From Pelodictyon luteolum DSM 273 (GTDB lineage: Bacteria; Bacteroidota; Chlorobiia; Chlorobiales; Chlorobiaceae): a DNA stretch of 64,000 nucleotides. The translations under genes and the position numbers were made by a program. Location of the stretch: the NCBI RefSeq assembly GCF_000012485.1, contig NC_007512.1, forward strand, positions 40,001 to 104,000, read 5' to 3'. The notes below the pieces were generated by a model. The model was not told the DNA's origin and made no database searches. It saw only the letters and a program-made list of their open reading frames with translations. Positions 7,759 through 16,992 of this stretch are shown here, in pieces (positions within the stretch are counted from its first letter, which is position 1; each line of letters starts with the position of its first letter).

Positions 7759-8750
7759 AAAAAGTGTTCATGCCCCTTGTGATGGTTGCCGTCCTTTCCT
7801 GTATCCCATACATCGGGGTGGCCCATTTCGGCATGGGCTACCTGTTCGGCGTCATCATCCCTTATCTTGCAGTCCTGCTTTTTGTGGCGGGATTCGCCTG
7901 GAGGATGTACGACTGGCTGAGCCGTCCGGTGCCCTTCTGCATCACCACCACATGCGGCCAGGAGAAATCGCTTGACTGGATAAAGCACCAGAAGCTTGAA
8001 AGCCCCGCGACGAAGTGGCAGGCAACCCTGCGCGTGCTGATGGAGGTCTTTTTCTTCCGCTCGCTGTTCCGCAACACGAAAGCCGAGCTCCATACGGGTC
8101 CGCAGCTGGCCTACGCTTCGAGCAAATGGCTATGGATGGGAGGGCTTGCCTTCCACTGGTCGCTGCTTCTCATCGGCCTGCGCCACGCACGGTTCTTTTT
8201 CATTGAGCCGCCGCTGTTCGTTCAGCTCATTGAGCGTACCGACCGCTTTTTCGAGCTCACGCTGCCGGCATTCTACATGACGGACGCCATCGTGCTTGCG
8301 GCCATCACCTACCTTGTCGCCAGACGCCTGCGCGATGCGAAGATGCGGATCATTTCTCTGCAGACTGATTTCTTCCCGCTCTTCCTCATCGGCGGCATCG
8401 TCATTTTCGGCATGTCGATGCGCTACGTTGCCAAGGTCGACGTGCTCGCCATCAAGGCGCTGATGCTGAACCTCGCCTCCTTCAGTTTCGATGCGCCCGG
8501 CGCAATCAGTCCACTCTTCTACATCCACCTGTTCCTTGCTTCGGTGCTGGCGGCCTACTTCCCCTTCAGCAAGCTGATGCATGCCGGAGCGATCTTCCTC
8601 AGCCCTACGCGCAATCTGGCGAACAACAGTCGCGAAAAGCGGCATATCAACCCCTGGAACAAGAAAATCAAGTTCCGTACCTACAGCGAGTACGAGGATG
8701 ACTACCGGGATAAGATGAAAAAAGCCGGACTTCCGGTCGAAAAGGACTGA
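7755..8750 (+). CDS. dsrM: DsrM, membrane cytochrome b subunit (NarI-like)
   Basis: The 331-residue integral membrane protein has two N-terminal hydrophobic segments and a NarI-like core of further helices. Histidines in AFHWSLLLIGLRHARFF and in YIHLFLASV are candidate heme b ligands. A hydrophilic tail follows. In the DsrMKJOP complex DsrM moves electrons between the quinone pool and DsrK. It overlaps dsrT by 4 bases and is followed by dsrK after 2 bases. Confidence 0.95.
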   Translation: MKKVFMPLVMVAVLSCIPYIGVAHFGMGYLFGVIIPYLAVLLFVAGFAWRMYDWLSRPVPFCITTTCGQEKSLDWIKHQKLESPATKWQATLRVLMEVFFFRSLFRNTKAELHTGPQLAYASSKWLWMGGLAFHWSLLLIGLRHARFFFIEPPLFVQLIERTDRFFELTLPAFYMTDAIVLAAITYLVARRLRDAKMRIISLQTDFFPLFLIGGIVIFGMSMRYVAKVDVLAIKALMLNLASFSFDAPGAISPLFYIHLFLASVLAAYFPFSKLMHAGAIFLSPTRNLANNSREKRHINPWNKKIKFRTYSEYEDDYRDKMKKAGLPVEKD

Positions 8751-8752
8751 CC

Positions 8753-10402
8753 ATGTCAAAATACGCACCCAAAAAAAACCAGCTCACCCGCGAGTTTCTG
8801 GAAAAACCCACCCCCCTGAAAGGCGACTTTGCCCGCGAGGAGTGGTGGGATATGCCGGTAGAGTTCCGCGACGGGAACTGGTGCCACTCCGCCAAGCCGG
8901 AAGTGCTCGGTGAGATCGGTTTTCCGAACCCCCGCAAATGGGCGGCTCCCGATGAGGACTGGCAGCTTCCTGAAGGGTGGGAGAAGACCATCCACGAGGG
9001 GTTGAAGGAGCGCCTTAAGAAGTTCCGCTCACTGAAGCTCTACCTCGACGCCTGCGTGCGCTGCGGGGCCTGCGCCGACAAGTGCCATTTCTTCCTTGGC
9101 ACCGGCGACCCGAAGAACATGCCGGTCATCCGTGCCGAGCTGCTCCGCTCCGTCTACCGGAACGACTTCCCGATGGTGGAGAAGATCCTGAAAGGGTTCT
9201 CCGGATCGCGGAAGCTGACGAAGGAGGTCATCAAGGAGTGGCACATGTACTTCTACCAGTGCACCGAGTGCCGCCGCTGCTCCGTATTCTGCCCGCTCGG
9301 CATTGATACGGCCGAGATTACCATGGTGGCCCGCGAGCTGTTGAATCTGATCGGCGTCAACAACAACTGGATCCTTGCCCCGGTTGCCAACTGCAACCGT
9401 ACCGGCAACCATCTCGGCATCGAGCCGCACACGTTCGTCCAGAACATCGAATCGCTGGTCGACGACATCGAGGACCTTACCGGCGTGACGGTGAACCCCA
9501 CCTTCAACCGGAAGGGGGCCGAAGTGCTCTTCATCACCCCGTCAGGCGACGTGTTCGGCGACCCCGGCGTTTATACCATGATGGGTTACATGATGCTCTT
9601 CGAGCATATCGGCCTCGACTACACCATCAGCACCTACGCCTCGGAGGGCGGCAACTTCGGCCTCTTCACCACGAACGACATGATGAAGAAGCTGAACGCG
9701 AAAATGTACCATGAGGCCGAGCGGCTGAAGGTGAAATGGATCCTCGGCGGCGAGTGCGGCCACATGTGGCGCGTTGTCCACCAGTACATGAATACGATGA
9801 ACGGCCCTGCCGGCTTCCTTGAGCAGCCGGTCTCTCCGGTCACCGGCACGAAGTTCCAGAACGCGGCCGCCACCAAGATGGTGCATATTGCCGAGTTCAC
9901 GGCCGACCTGATACACAACAACAAACTGAAGCTGGACCCTCGCCGCAACGACCATCTCCGCACCACCTTCCACGATTCCTGCAACGTGGCTCGCGGCATG
10001 GGCATGTTCGAAGAGCCTCGTTACGTACTCAACAACGTCTGCAACTCGTTCAACGAGATGCCGGAAGACACCATCCGCGAGCGGACGTTCTGCTGCGGCT
10101 CGGGCAGCGGCATCAATGCCGAAGAGTTCATGGAGATGCGTATGCGCGGCGGATTCCCCCGCGCCAACGCAGTGCGGAGCGTCAAGAAATCGCACCGGGT
10201 GAACTCGCTGGTGACCATCTGCGCCATCGACCGTGCGACCCTGCCTTCCCTCATGCGCTACTGGAACCCCGGCGTTACCGTCTACGGTCTGCACGAGCTG
10301 GTGGGCAACGCGCTGGTGATGCAGGGCGAGAAAAAGAGAACCGTGGATTTGAGGGAGAATCCGATGGCCGGAACCGGCGAGGGGGAGAGCGATGCTCAAT
10401 AA
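8753..10402 (+). CDS. dsrK: DsrK, HdrD-like iron-sulfur catalytic subunit
   Basis: The 549-residue cytoplasmic subunit has two ferredoxin motifs (Cys101/104/107/111 and Cys170/173/176/180). It also has heterodisulfide-reductase-type CCG segments, including the double cysteine Cys447-448 in FCCGSGSG. This is the site that handles the DsrC disulfide or trisulfide with its noncubane [4Fe-4S] cluster. It pairs with DsrM. Its 3' end overlaps dsrJ by 11 bases. Confidence 0.96.
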   Translation: MSKYAPKKNQLTREFLEKPTPLKGDFAREEWWDMPVEFRDGNWCHSAKPEVLGEIGFPNPRKWAAPDEDWQLPEGWEKTIHEGLKERLKKFRSLKLYLDACVRCGACADKCHFFLGTGDPKNMPVIRAELLRSVYRNDFPMVEKILKGFSGSRKLTKEVIKEWHMYFYQCTECRRCSVFCPLGIDTAEITMVARELLNLIGVNNNWILAPVANCNRTGNHLGIEPHTFVQNIESLVDDIEDLTGVTVNPTFNRKGAEVLFITPSGDVFGDPGVYTMMGYMMLFEHIGLDYTISTYASEGGNFGLFTTNDMMKKLNAKMYHEAERLKVKWILGGECGHMWRVVHQYMNTMNGPAGFLEQPVSPVTGTKFQNAAATKMVHIAEFTADLIHNNKLKLDPRRNDHLRTTFHDSCNVARGMGMFEEPRYVLNNVCNSFNEMPEDTIRERTFCCGSGSGINAEEFMEMRMRGGFPRANAVRSVKKSHRVNSLVTICAIDRATLPSLMRYWNPGVTVYGLHELVGNALVMQGEKKRTVDLRENPMAGTGEGESDAQ

Positions 10403-10772
10403 GAACACACTCATAGGCCTGGTCATCGTGGCCATGCTGGCCGCAGCTGCATACCTTGCCACGGGCGCCGAAATAAATGACGCTGTCCCTGCCGCTGATC
10501 CGGGCACAGCGGACAGCACTGGCTGCATCTACCCGAAAGAGTACATGCAGACCCATCACATGCAGGTGCTGGCGGACTGGAAAGAACATGCAGCCCATGA
10601 AGGGCCCGATGCCGTTATGACGACGCCCGATGGCCGGCGGTTCCAGAAAGATCTCGCCACCTGCCTTGGTTGCCACGACAACAACCGCTTTTTCTGCTTC
10701 AGCTGCCACAACTACGCGAACGTGAAGCCGAACTGCTGGAACTGCCACATATCTCCACAAGATCTACCGTGA
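10392..10772 (+). CDS. dsrJ: DsrJ, triheme cytochrome c
   Basis: The 126-residue protein has one N-terminal hydrophobic segment (signal or anchor, ~residues 7-24) and exactly three CxxCH heme c motifs, at Cys91-His95, Cys102-His106 and Cys115-His119. That is the DsrJ pattern. It faces the periplasm in DsrMKJOP. The stop codon overlaps the dsrO start (TGATG). Confidence 0.95.
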   Translation: MLNKNTLIGLVIVAMLAAAAYLATGAEINDAVPAADPGTADSTGCIYPKEYMQTHHMQVLADWKEHAAHEGPDAVMTTPDGRRFQKDLATCLGCHDNNRFFCFSCHNYANVKPNCWNCHISPQDLP

Positions 10773-11527
10773 TGAACGAAGAGAGAAGGACATTCATGAG
10801 GAAAGCGGGCCTCGGCCTCATCGCCGGGCTGGGAGCCGCTTCGGGTATCATCGGCAACCCGCTCTTTGAGCGCGTATCGGCTTCCGCGTGGGCTTCCTCC
10901 CCCAAACAGCCGGGCCGGCGCTGGGGCATGCTGATCGACACGCGCCTTTGCCCTGCAGGCTGCACTGCCTGCGTCGACGCATGCCGTCTCACCCACAACG
11001 TCCCCACATTCAGCGACCCCCGCCGGAGGGTGGAGTGGATCCATAAGGAAGAGGGGCGCGCGCTCCTCGGTACCGCATGCGCCACGAAGCAGACGATGCC
11101 GGCTCTCTGCAACCACTGTGCCGAGCCGAGTTGCGTGCGTGCATGCCCTACGGACTCCATTTTCCGGAGAAAGGACGGCATCGTTGCCATCGACTACCAC
11201 CGCTGCATCGGTTGCCGTTCATGCATGCTTGCCTGCCCGTACGGGGAGGTCAGCTTCAACTGGAGCGATCCCCGTCCGGCCATCAAGGAACCGACCCCTG
11301 ACTACCCGACGAGGCAGCAGGGTGTCGTCGAGAAGTGCAACTTCTGCTCCGACCGCCTGAAAAAAGGACTTGAGCCGTCATGCTCCAGCCGGTGTCCGGA
11401 AGGGGCGATGACATTTGGTGACCTCAACGACCCGAAATCCGCCATACGCCGGCTGCTTCAGGCAAACGAGACCATGCGGCGCAAGGCAGAGCTCGGCACC
11501 GAACCGTCGGTATTCTACATCATTTAA
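10772..11527 (+). CDS. dsrO: DsrO, Tat-exported ferredoxin-like subunit
   Basis: The 251-residue protein starts at the ATG that overlaps the dsrJ stop. It begins with a twin-arginine-type signal, [15 protein letters not shown], followed by a hydrophobic stretch. The mature part has four clusters of cysteines ([36 protein letters not shown], and CNFC with CSSRC), which is the HybA/NrfC-like layout for several [4Fe-4S] centres. It links DsrJ to DsrP on the periplasmic side. Confidence 0.95.
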   Translation: MNEERRTFMRKAGLGLIAGLGAASGIIGNPLFERVSASAWASSPKQPGRRWGMLIDTRLCPAGCTACVDACRLTHNVPTFSDPRRRVEWIHKEEGRALLGTACATKQTMPALCNHCAEPSCVRACPTDSIFRRKDGIVAIDYHRCIGCRSCMLACPYGEVSFNWSDPRPAIKEPTPDYPTRQQGVVEKCNFCSDRLKKGLEPSCSSRCPEGAMTFGDLNDPKSAIRRLLQANETMRRKAELGTEPSVFYII

Positions 11528-11560
11528 GGAACACAAGACAGGAATCAGGGGAAATCAGCC

Positions 11561-12736
11561 ATGTTCGAAAAAGCACTCAAAGGGAACGCCGCATACTGGT
11601 CCTGGATCGGATTTCTTGCCATTCTGGCAGGAGCCGGCATCCATGGATACCGGGTTCAGGGCGATGAAGGACTCGCTGCAACCGGCATGGGCGTCGGTGC
11701 GGTATGGGGCATTTACAACGCACAGCTGCCCTTTCTCGCAGGCCTTGCCGCTTCGGCCCTTTTCATCCTTGTGCCCGAACGTCTCCTGAAGCAGACGGAG
11801 CTGTCTGCGGCAGCCCCTCTTTCGGCGTTCCTCGCCGCCGTCGCTTCTGCCATGAGCCTGCTCTTCATCGCAGCCGGGCTCGGCATGCCTTCGCGCATCC
11901 CGACCCTATTGATGAACATGTCACCCTCTTCACCAGCCTCATGGCATGCTCCGGCCCTCATGGCCTACCTCGTCCTTTCTCTCGGTGCAGGGTGGGCGCT
12001 CCTTGCCTCACGAAGGAAAGGCACTACCCCGCCACGCTGGCTTCGTCCGCTCGTCATGCTTGCCCTACCTGTCGGGCTCGCACTCCCGGTCATCGCCGCC
12101 TTCATGCTCGCCGTCATGCCGACCTACGGACTATGGACGAGCGCCATGCTTGCACCGAGGATCCTGGTTTCCGGACTTGCCGCCGGCATGGGGCTCCTGC
12201 TTTTCATGGTGGTCGCATTGCGCCGCTCGGCGGGACCCGATGAAGGTAAAGAGCTGGTGGAGCGCCTTGCCGGCTATACAGCCCTTGCCGGCCTGGCCTC
12301 GCTGATCTTCATCGGCCTTGATGCCGGCACCGCGTTTCTCGGCAATCTTCCTTCGGAAACCTACGCTCTCCGGCTGCTCTACAGTGACATGGCTCGCCAG
12401 GCCCTGCCTCCGGCATATGCGCCGTTTGCTTCGCTGCCCTCCGTGCTGCTGGCGGCCGGGGCGGTCTCGGTTGTCCTGCTCCTCGTGCCGGCGGTCCAGA
12501 GGAAAGGCGGCATGCTTCCTGCCGCGGCAGGACTCCTTATCGCCATTTCGGCATGGTTCGACCGCGGACCCGGATTGATTCTTGCCGGGCAGGCTTCTCC
12601 GGACGGCGGAACGGTCTATGCGCCCGCAATGCCGGACATGCAGGTCACCATCGGAATCTGGGCCGGCGGCGCACTCCTTCTTACGGCTTTACTCAAGGTC
12701 ACCATATCCGTCCGCAGGTCAAGGGAGGCGCTGTGA
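11561..12736 (+). CDS. dsrP: DsrP, NrfD-like integral membrane subunit
   Basis: The 391-residue, very hydrophobic protein has about ten predicted transmembrane helices and belongs to the NrfD/PsrC quinone-interacting family. It closes the DsrMKJOP membrane complex. A CAGGGGAAAT ribosome binding site lies before its ATG. The stop codon overlaps the GTG start of dsrV, so cofactor synthesis is translationally tied to complex synthesis. Confidence 0.94.
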   Translation: MFEKALKGNAAYWSWIGFLAILAGAGIHGYRVQGDEGLAATGMGVGAVWGIYNAQLPFLAGLAASALFILVPERLLKQTELSAAAPLSAFLAAVASAMSLLFIAAGLGMPSRIPTLLMNMSPSSPASWHAPALMAYLVLSLGAGWALLASRRKGTTPPRWLRPLVMLALPVGLALPVIAAFMLAVMPTYGLWTSAMLAPRILVSGLAAGMGLLLFMVVALRRSAGPDEGKELVERLAGYTALAGLASLIFIGLDAGTAFLGNLPSETYALRLLYSDMARQALPPAYAPFASLPSVLLAAGAVSVVLLLVPAVQRKGGMLPAAAGLLIAISAWFDRGPGLILAGQASPDGGTVYAPAMPDMQVTIGIWAGGALLLTALLKVTISVRRSREAL

Positions 12737-13200
12737 GCACCTTCATTCCTCTCAACATCCGCATCGACGGGCGACGGATTCTTTTCGTCGGCGGCGGTGC
12801 GCTTGTCATGCATAAACTGCAGTCGGTCCGGCTGTTCACCGGCGACATAACCGTCCTTGCGCCCGACATAAGTCCGGAGGTTTCGGCCACGGATGTACAC
12901 CAGCTCCGGAAATCATACGCCACCTCTGATCTCGACGGATTTTTTCTCATATACGCATGCTCCGAGGACGACCGTCTCAACCGCCGGGTGCTCGCCGATG
13001 CGCAAGAGAAGGGTATTCTCTGCAACATCGTCGACAACCGCATGGACTCTGATTTCATCTCCCCAGCACTGTTCCGTCACGACGGGATGACGGTCGCGGT
13101 CTCCTCCGACGGCCGGAATGCCCGCCGTTCGGTCGAGTGGCGCAATGCCATCAGGGCTCTCTTTCTCGGCACAGAATGTCACCCAGCAAGCAACCTCTGA
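12733..13200 (+). CDS. dsrV: DsrV, precorrin-2 dehydrogenase-like (siroheme synthase N-domain)
   Basis: The 155-residue protein corresponds to the NAD-binding half of CysG/Met8p: a Rossmann GGG turn in [11 protein letters not shown], and CSEDDRLN, which matches the conserved aspartate segment ATDDxxLN. It oxidises precorrin-2 to sirohydrochlorin and may also insert iron. The GTG start follows GGGAGG and overlaps the dsrP stop. Standalone dehydrogenase plus separate methyltransferase (dsrW) replaces the fused CysG used elsewhere. In green sulfur bacteria this gene is called dsrV. Confidence 0.85.
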   Translation: MSTFIPLNIRIDGRRILFVGGGALVMHKLQSVRLFTGDITVLAPDISPEVSATDVHQLRKSYATSDLDGFFLIYACSEDDRLNRRVLADAQEKGILCNIVDNRMDSDFISPALFRHDGMTVAVSSDGRNARRSVEWRNAIRALFLGTECHPASNL

Positions 13201-13211
13201 AGTACCCCGAT

Positions 13212-14579
13212 ATGAAAAAGAAAGACCAGCAGACGAAGGGATATGTCTACATCATCGGCGCCGGTCCCGGCGACCCCGATCTCCTCACCCTCAAGGCCGA
13301 ACGCGCACTCCAGGCGTCCGACGTGATCCTCTATGACGATCTGGTCACGAGCGCACTCGTCGATCGGTTCGAGGGGCTGAAGATCTATACCGGCAAGCGC
13401 AAGGACAGCCACCACTTCGAGCAGGACGCCATCAACGAGGAGATTGTCCGCCACGCTCTGCGCGGCAAGACCGTCGCCCGTCTTAAGGGAGGCGATCCGT
13501 TTGTTTTCGGGCGCGGGGGCGAGGAGATCGACGTTCTCCGCCAGCACCGCATCGACTATGAGATCATCCCCGGCATCACGGCCGCGCACGGGGCGAGTTC
13601 CTACAGCGAAATCCCGCTCACCATGCGGAAGGTATCCTCGTCGGTCGCGTTCTGTACCGGCCATCCCATCAACAAGATCCAGGCGCCAGATGCCGACACG
13701 CTGGTCTACTACATGGTGGCATCGTCCGTTCATGCAGTGCTCGAGGCCGTTCTGAAAAAAGGGCGAAGCGAGTCAACGAAGGTGGCCATCGTCCAGAACG
13801 CCACCCGATACAACCAGCAGGTCTTTACTGGTACCATCGGTGAGTTCCTGCGGCGCGACAGGGTTGCATATTCTCCTGCCCTGCTCATCATCGGTGAGAA
13901 CATCAACCACTTCATAGAGGAAAACTGGTACTCACGCAAGAAGAAGGTGCTTACGGTCGGCGGCGAGCCCGCCCAATTCAGCAGTCGGGAATATGTGCGG
14001 GTCAACTTCCCCTGCCGGAGGGAAGAGGCTGCCGAGCGCAGCGTGCTCGAGGAGTGTTTCCATGGCATCGGCGACTGGCCGGTCGTGTTCTTCCCGAACC
14101 GCTTTGCCGTCAAGTATTTCTTCGGCTACCTGATGGAGTTCGGTCGCGACGTACGTCACCTTGCGGGCGCCCGCATCTGCACCCTCGGCCGTCCGGCGGC
14201 CACGGAGCTTCAGAAGTACGGAGTCCTCAGCGACCTCGTACTTGAGCCCGAAAGCCCGTCGGCCATCGCCGGCATGCTGAGGGACGGGGGTATCTGCAAC
14301 GATCGGGTGCTTCTTCCCGGCTCGAACCTCGTTGACAGCTACCTCGTCAACGCCCTTGAGGAAGAGGGCAATACGGTCACTCCGCTGTCGGTCTACCTGC
14401 ACGGCAAGCATGAGCAGGAGGAGAGCATCGACCTGGACTTCATCGATGAAATCTGGTTTTCCTCGCCCTCATGCGTGAAAAACTTCAGCGCCCTCTACCG
14501 GAGCATCCCGGAGAACATCACGGTGACGACGGCTGACGTGGAAACCGCAGCGGAATACGCCCGCCTGTTTGGCAGCTGA
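13212..14579 (+). CDS. dsrW: DsrW, uroporphyrinogen-III C-methyltransferase/synthase fusion
   Basis: The 455-residue protein has an N-terminal SUMT domain (to ~residue 240) with [14 protein letters not shown] and the [13 protein letters not shown] motif. This domain uses S-adenosylmethionine to make precorrin-2. The C-terminal ~200 residues resemble a diverged uroporphyrinogen-III synthase (HemD), with [14 protein letters not shown] near the end. It supplies siroheme precursor for DsrAB together with DsrV and DsrN. The start at 13212 has a weak ribosome binding site; an in-frame ATG at 13176 inside dsrV is possible. Confidence 0.88.
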   Translation: MKKKDQQTKGYVYIIGAGPGDPDLLTLKAERALQASDVILYDDLVTSALVDRFEGLKIYTGKRKDSHHFEQDAINEEIVRHALRGKTVARLKGGDPFVFGRGGEEIDVLRQHRIDYEIIPGITAAHGASSYSEIPLTMRKVSSSVAFCTGHPINKIQAPDADTLVYYMVASSVHAVLEAVLKKGRSESTKVAIVQNATRYNQQVFTGTIGEFLRRDRVAYSPALLIIGENINHFIEENWYSRKKKVLTVGGEPAQFSSREYVRVNFPCRREEAAERSVLEECFHGIGDWPVVFFPNRFAVKYFFGYLMEFGRDVRHLAGARICTLGRPAATELQKYGVLSDLVLEPESPSAIAGMLRDGGICNDRVLLPGSNLVDSYLVNALEEEGNTVTPLSVYLHGKHEQEESIDLDFIDEIWFSSPSCVKNFSALYRSIPENITVTTADVETAAEYARLFGS

Positions 14580-14616
14580 ACCTGTACACCAAAACAGAAC
14601 AAAGGATCCCTTCCCG

Positions 14617-14832
14617 ATGGCACCTGAACACGCTTCAGCACTCTTTTACCGATGCAGCCTCAACCGTTCTGAGGAAGCGGGTAGGGAGCCTGCCGCGGGC
14701 CGCGAGGGTGAGCCTTCGGTCCCCGACTCCTGCATCGGTGATGGATGCCGCTCCTGCGATACGGCCGGCAGGGAGCGGGGGCAGGGCTTTGTGGATGAGT
14801 GCGGCCGGGGGACAGAGGCCGAAGCGTATTAG
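14617..14832 (+). CDS. Small Cys-containing hypothetical protein after dsrW
   Basis: A 71-codon frame with codon use similar to its neighbours encodes a charged peptide with a CX4CX2C motif (CIGDGCRSC) near the middle. AAAGGA lies ten bases before the ATG, a poor spacing. No family is recognised. It may be a real small protein at the end of the dsr transcript or chance; the motif and position are the only support. Confidence 0.3.
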   Translation: MAPEHASALFYRCSLNRSEEAGREPAAGREGEPSVPDSCIGDGCRSCDTAGRERGQGFVDECGRGTEAEAY

Positions 14833-14845
14833 CCGCCCCCGGCAT

Positions 14846-14865
14846 GCGTTTTCCAGCTAAAACGC
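14846..14865. other. Small hairpin in the dsrW-udk gap
   Basis: GCGTTTT (14846-14852) pairs with AAAACGC (14859-14865) around a 6-base loop. No T-run follows on the + strand, so a terminator for the dsr operon is doubtful. The rest of the interval to 14965 shows nothing I can name. Confidence 0.3.
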
Positions 14866-14965
14866 GTATATTCTCCCTGTCAGCGGGGCGCACCGTGCCC
14901 TTTCCTATCAAGCTGCAGGGGAAGTGACCTCCTCCGCATTCTCTTCGAACACAACGTTTTGCACT

Positions 14966-15667
14966 ATGCTGGGTGATGTCCTCCTTATACGCGAACATCA
15001 TGTCGCGGCCGCCGAAGTCATTGCAAGGCGGGTCCTTGCCGATATCCAGAAGCTCCGCCATGAACATCCCGGGCACAAGTACATCGTGGCCATTTCAGGA
15101 GAGTCCGGCAGCGGCAAGAGCGAGCTCTCGCATGCCCTCGCACAGGACCTCAAGAAGGCCGGAGAGCAGCCCAAAATCCTCCATACCGACAACTATTACC
15201 GGGTGGCGCCTTCCGAGCGTCTCGCCCTCCGCATTGCCGATAATTTCAAGCATGTCGGAGTCGGCGAGTACGACTGGGATCTCCTGAAAAGCAACATCGG
15301 GGACTTCCGCTCCGGACGCATGTCGCTCATGCCCTGCATCGACATCGTCAGCGGCCAGCTCGACCGGCTCATCACCGACTTCAGCAAGGTTGACGTGCTC
15401 GTCGTTGACGGTCTCTACGCCCTCGGCATCAAGGATGCCGACCTCTGCGTCTATATTGACCTTACCTGGCGTGAAACCCGCAAGAACCAGGCCCTTCGCG
15501 GCAAGGAGAGCGACGACCTGTACCGTCTCAGGGTCCTTGAAAAAGAGCATGAAGATGTGCTCGCCTTCCGGTACCGTGCCGATCTCATCATTGATCACGA
15601 CTACCTTGTGCATGAAGCCCCGGATCCCGACGACGCTGCGGCAGAGGGTGACTATGCAGGGTTCTAA
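14966..15667 (+). CDS. Uridine kinase-like P-loop protein
   Basis: The 233-residue protein carries a Walker A motif in ISGESGSGKSELS (~residues 41-53), followed by HTDNYY and a VDGLYAL segment, which fits the uridine kinase/phosphoribulokinase-like P-loop fold. The substrate cannot be fixed from sequence. The start at 14966 (MLGDVLL) is chosen because the residues before it look non-coding. The 3' end overlaps the MFS gene by 14 bases, so they are co-transcribed. Confidence 0.75.
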   Translation: MLGDVLLIREHHVAAAEVIARRVLADIQKLRHEHPGHKYIVAISGESGSGKSELSHALAQDLKKAGEQPKILHTDNYYRVAPSERLALRIADNFKHVGVGEYDWDLLKSNIGDFRSGRMSLMPCIDIVSGQLDRLITDFSKVDVLVVDGLYALGIKDADLCVYIDLTWRETRKNQALRGKESDDLYRLRVLEKEHEDVLAFRYRADLIIDHDYLVHEAPDPDDAAAEGDYAGF

Positions 15668-16949
15668 CGATCCCCTTCGGACCGATGGGGCGCGCTCCAT
15701 CAAAGCATCCCTTCTCTCGGCGTTCCCCGCCTTTCAGAGCCCGAACTTCCGCAGATACTTTCCCGGCCAGGTGGTCTCCATGGTCGGTACGTGGATCCAG
15801 ATGGTCGCCCAGGGCTGGCTGGTGCTTGAACTTACCGGTTCAGCTTTCGACGTGGGTCTTGCTGCTGCTGCCTCGACTCTTCCAACGCTCTTTTTATCCC
15901 TTATCGGCGGCGTCATCGTCGATCGCTACCCGCGCCGTACAATCCTGTTCTGGACCCAGTCCTCGGCGATGGTGCTTGCGTTCATTCTCGGCATCTTCGC
16001 CCTCACCGGCACCGTCACGATGCCCATCATCCTCCTGCTCTCCTTTCTTCTCGGCTGCGTCAACGCCATCAACGTGCCAGCACTCCAGTCGTTCCTCAGC
16101 GAAATGGTCGAGCGGGAGCATCTCTCCTCGGCCATTGCGCTCAACTCCGCCATCTATAACGGCTCGAGGGTCATCGGCCCGGCCATAGCGGGGGTGCTCA
16201 TCGCTGCGGCCGGAACCGGCACGGCCTTCATGCTCAACGGATTCAGCTTCTTTGCCGTACTGCTTTCTCTCTTCATGATCAAAGCCGGCCAGCGCAATCC
16301 CTCCGGAACAGAACCCGTTCACCCCGTTCGTGCCATCACGGACGGACTTCGCTACTCATGGCGCCATCCACTCATCCGGACCATCGTCATCTTCATTGCC
16401 ATCATCTCCATTTTCGGCTGGTCGTATGTCACCATGCTGCCGGTTGTGGCAAAGCGTTCATTCAATATGGACGCCACCGGTCTCGGCTACCTATACGGTG
16501 TCTCCGGCATAGGATCCGTCATCGGCACCGTACTCATCTCCATGTACTCCGGTCGGGTGGATCGACTGGTGTTTATCGCAGGGGGAACCATCCTCTTCGC
16601 ACTCTCCCTCATAGGATTTACCTATACGCTGTGGCTCCCCCTCGCGTTGTTCTTCCTCTTTCTCTGCGGATTCGGCCTTGTGGCCGCCGTGGCCACAATG
16701 AGCGCTACCATTCAGGGCACGGTAGAGGACCGGTACCGCGGAAGGGTTATGAGCCTCTATATGATGGTTTTCATGGGGTTCATGCCGATAGGCAACCTCC
16801 AGGTGGGGTGGCTCTCGGAGCAGTTTGGTACCGGTCCTGCCATCCGGTTCGGATGTCTTGTAACGCTCTTTGCCGCAGTTGTCATAATCTTCTACAGTCG
16901 TCGCGTCCGCAGTGATTACCAGCGCTACAGGGAAGAGTTGAAGTTGTGA
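15654..16949 (+). CDS. MFS transporter, EntS-like exporter
   Basis: The 431-residue protein has twelve predicted membrane segments and the MFS motif DRYPRRT after helix 2. The segment NFRRYFPGQVVSMVGTWIQ resembles the EntS-type (MFS_3) exporter family, known for siderophore efflux. The substrate here is unknown. It overlaps the kinase-like gene upstream and converges on the emrB-type gene, with about 40 bases between them. Confidence 0.85.
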   Translation: MQGSNDPLRTDGARSIKASLLSAFPAFQSPNFRRYFPGQVVSMVGTWIQMVAQGWLVLELTGSAFDVGLAAAASTLPTLFLSLIGGVIVDRYPRRTILFWTQSSAMVLAFILGIFALTGTVTMPIILLLSFLLGCVNAINVPALQSFLSEMVEREHLSSAIALNSAIYNGSRVIGPAIAGVLIAAAGTGTAFMLNGFSFFAVLLSLFMIKAGQRNPSGTEPVHPVRAITDGLRYSWRHPLIRTIVIFIAIISIFGWSYVTMLPVVAKRSFNMDATGLGYLYGVSGIGSVIGTVLISMYSGRVDRLVFIAGGTILFALSLIGFTYTLWLPLALFFLFLCGFGLVAAVATMSATIQGTVEDRYRGRVMSLYMMVFMGFMPIGNLQVGWLSEQFGTGPAIRFGCLVTLFAAVVIIFYSRRVRSDYQRYREELKL

Positions 16950-16992
16950 GGGTTCTGGATGTTTGCCCTGTTTGCCGGACCCTTCTGCATTT

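Noticed and set aside
14846..14865. Hairpin as the dsr operon terminator
   Set aside because: No T-run follows and the stem is A/T-rich; kept only as a low-confidence hairpin.
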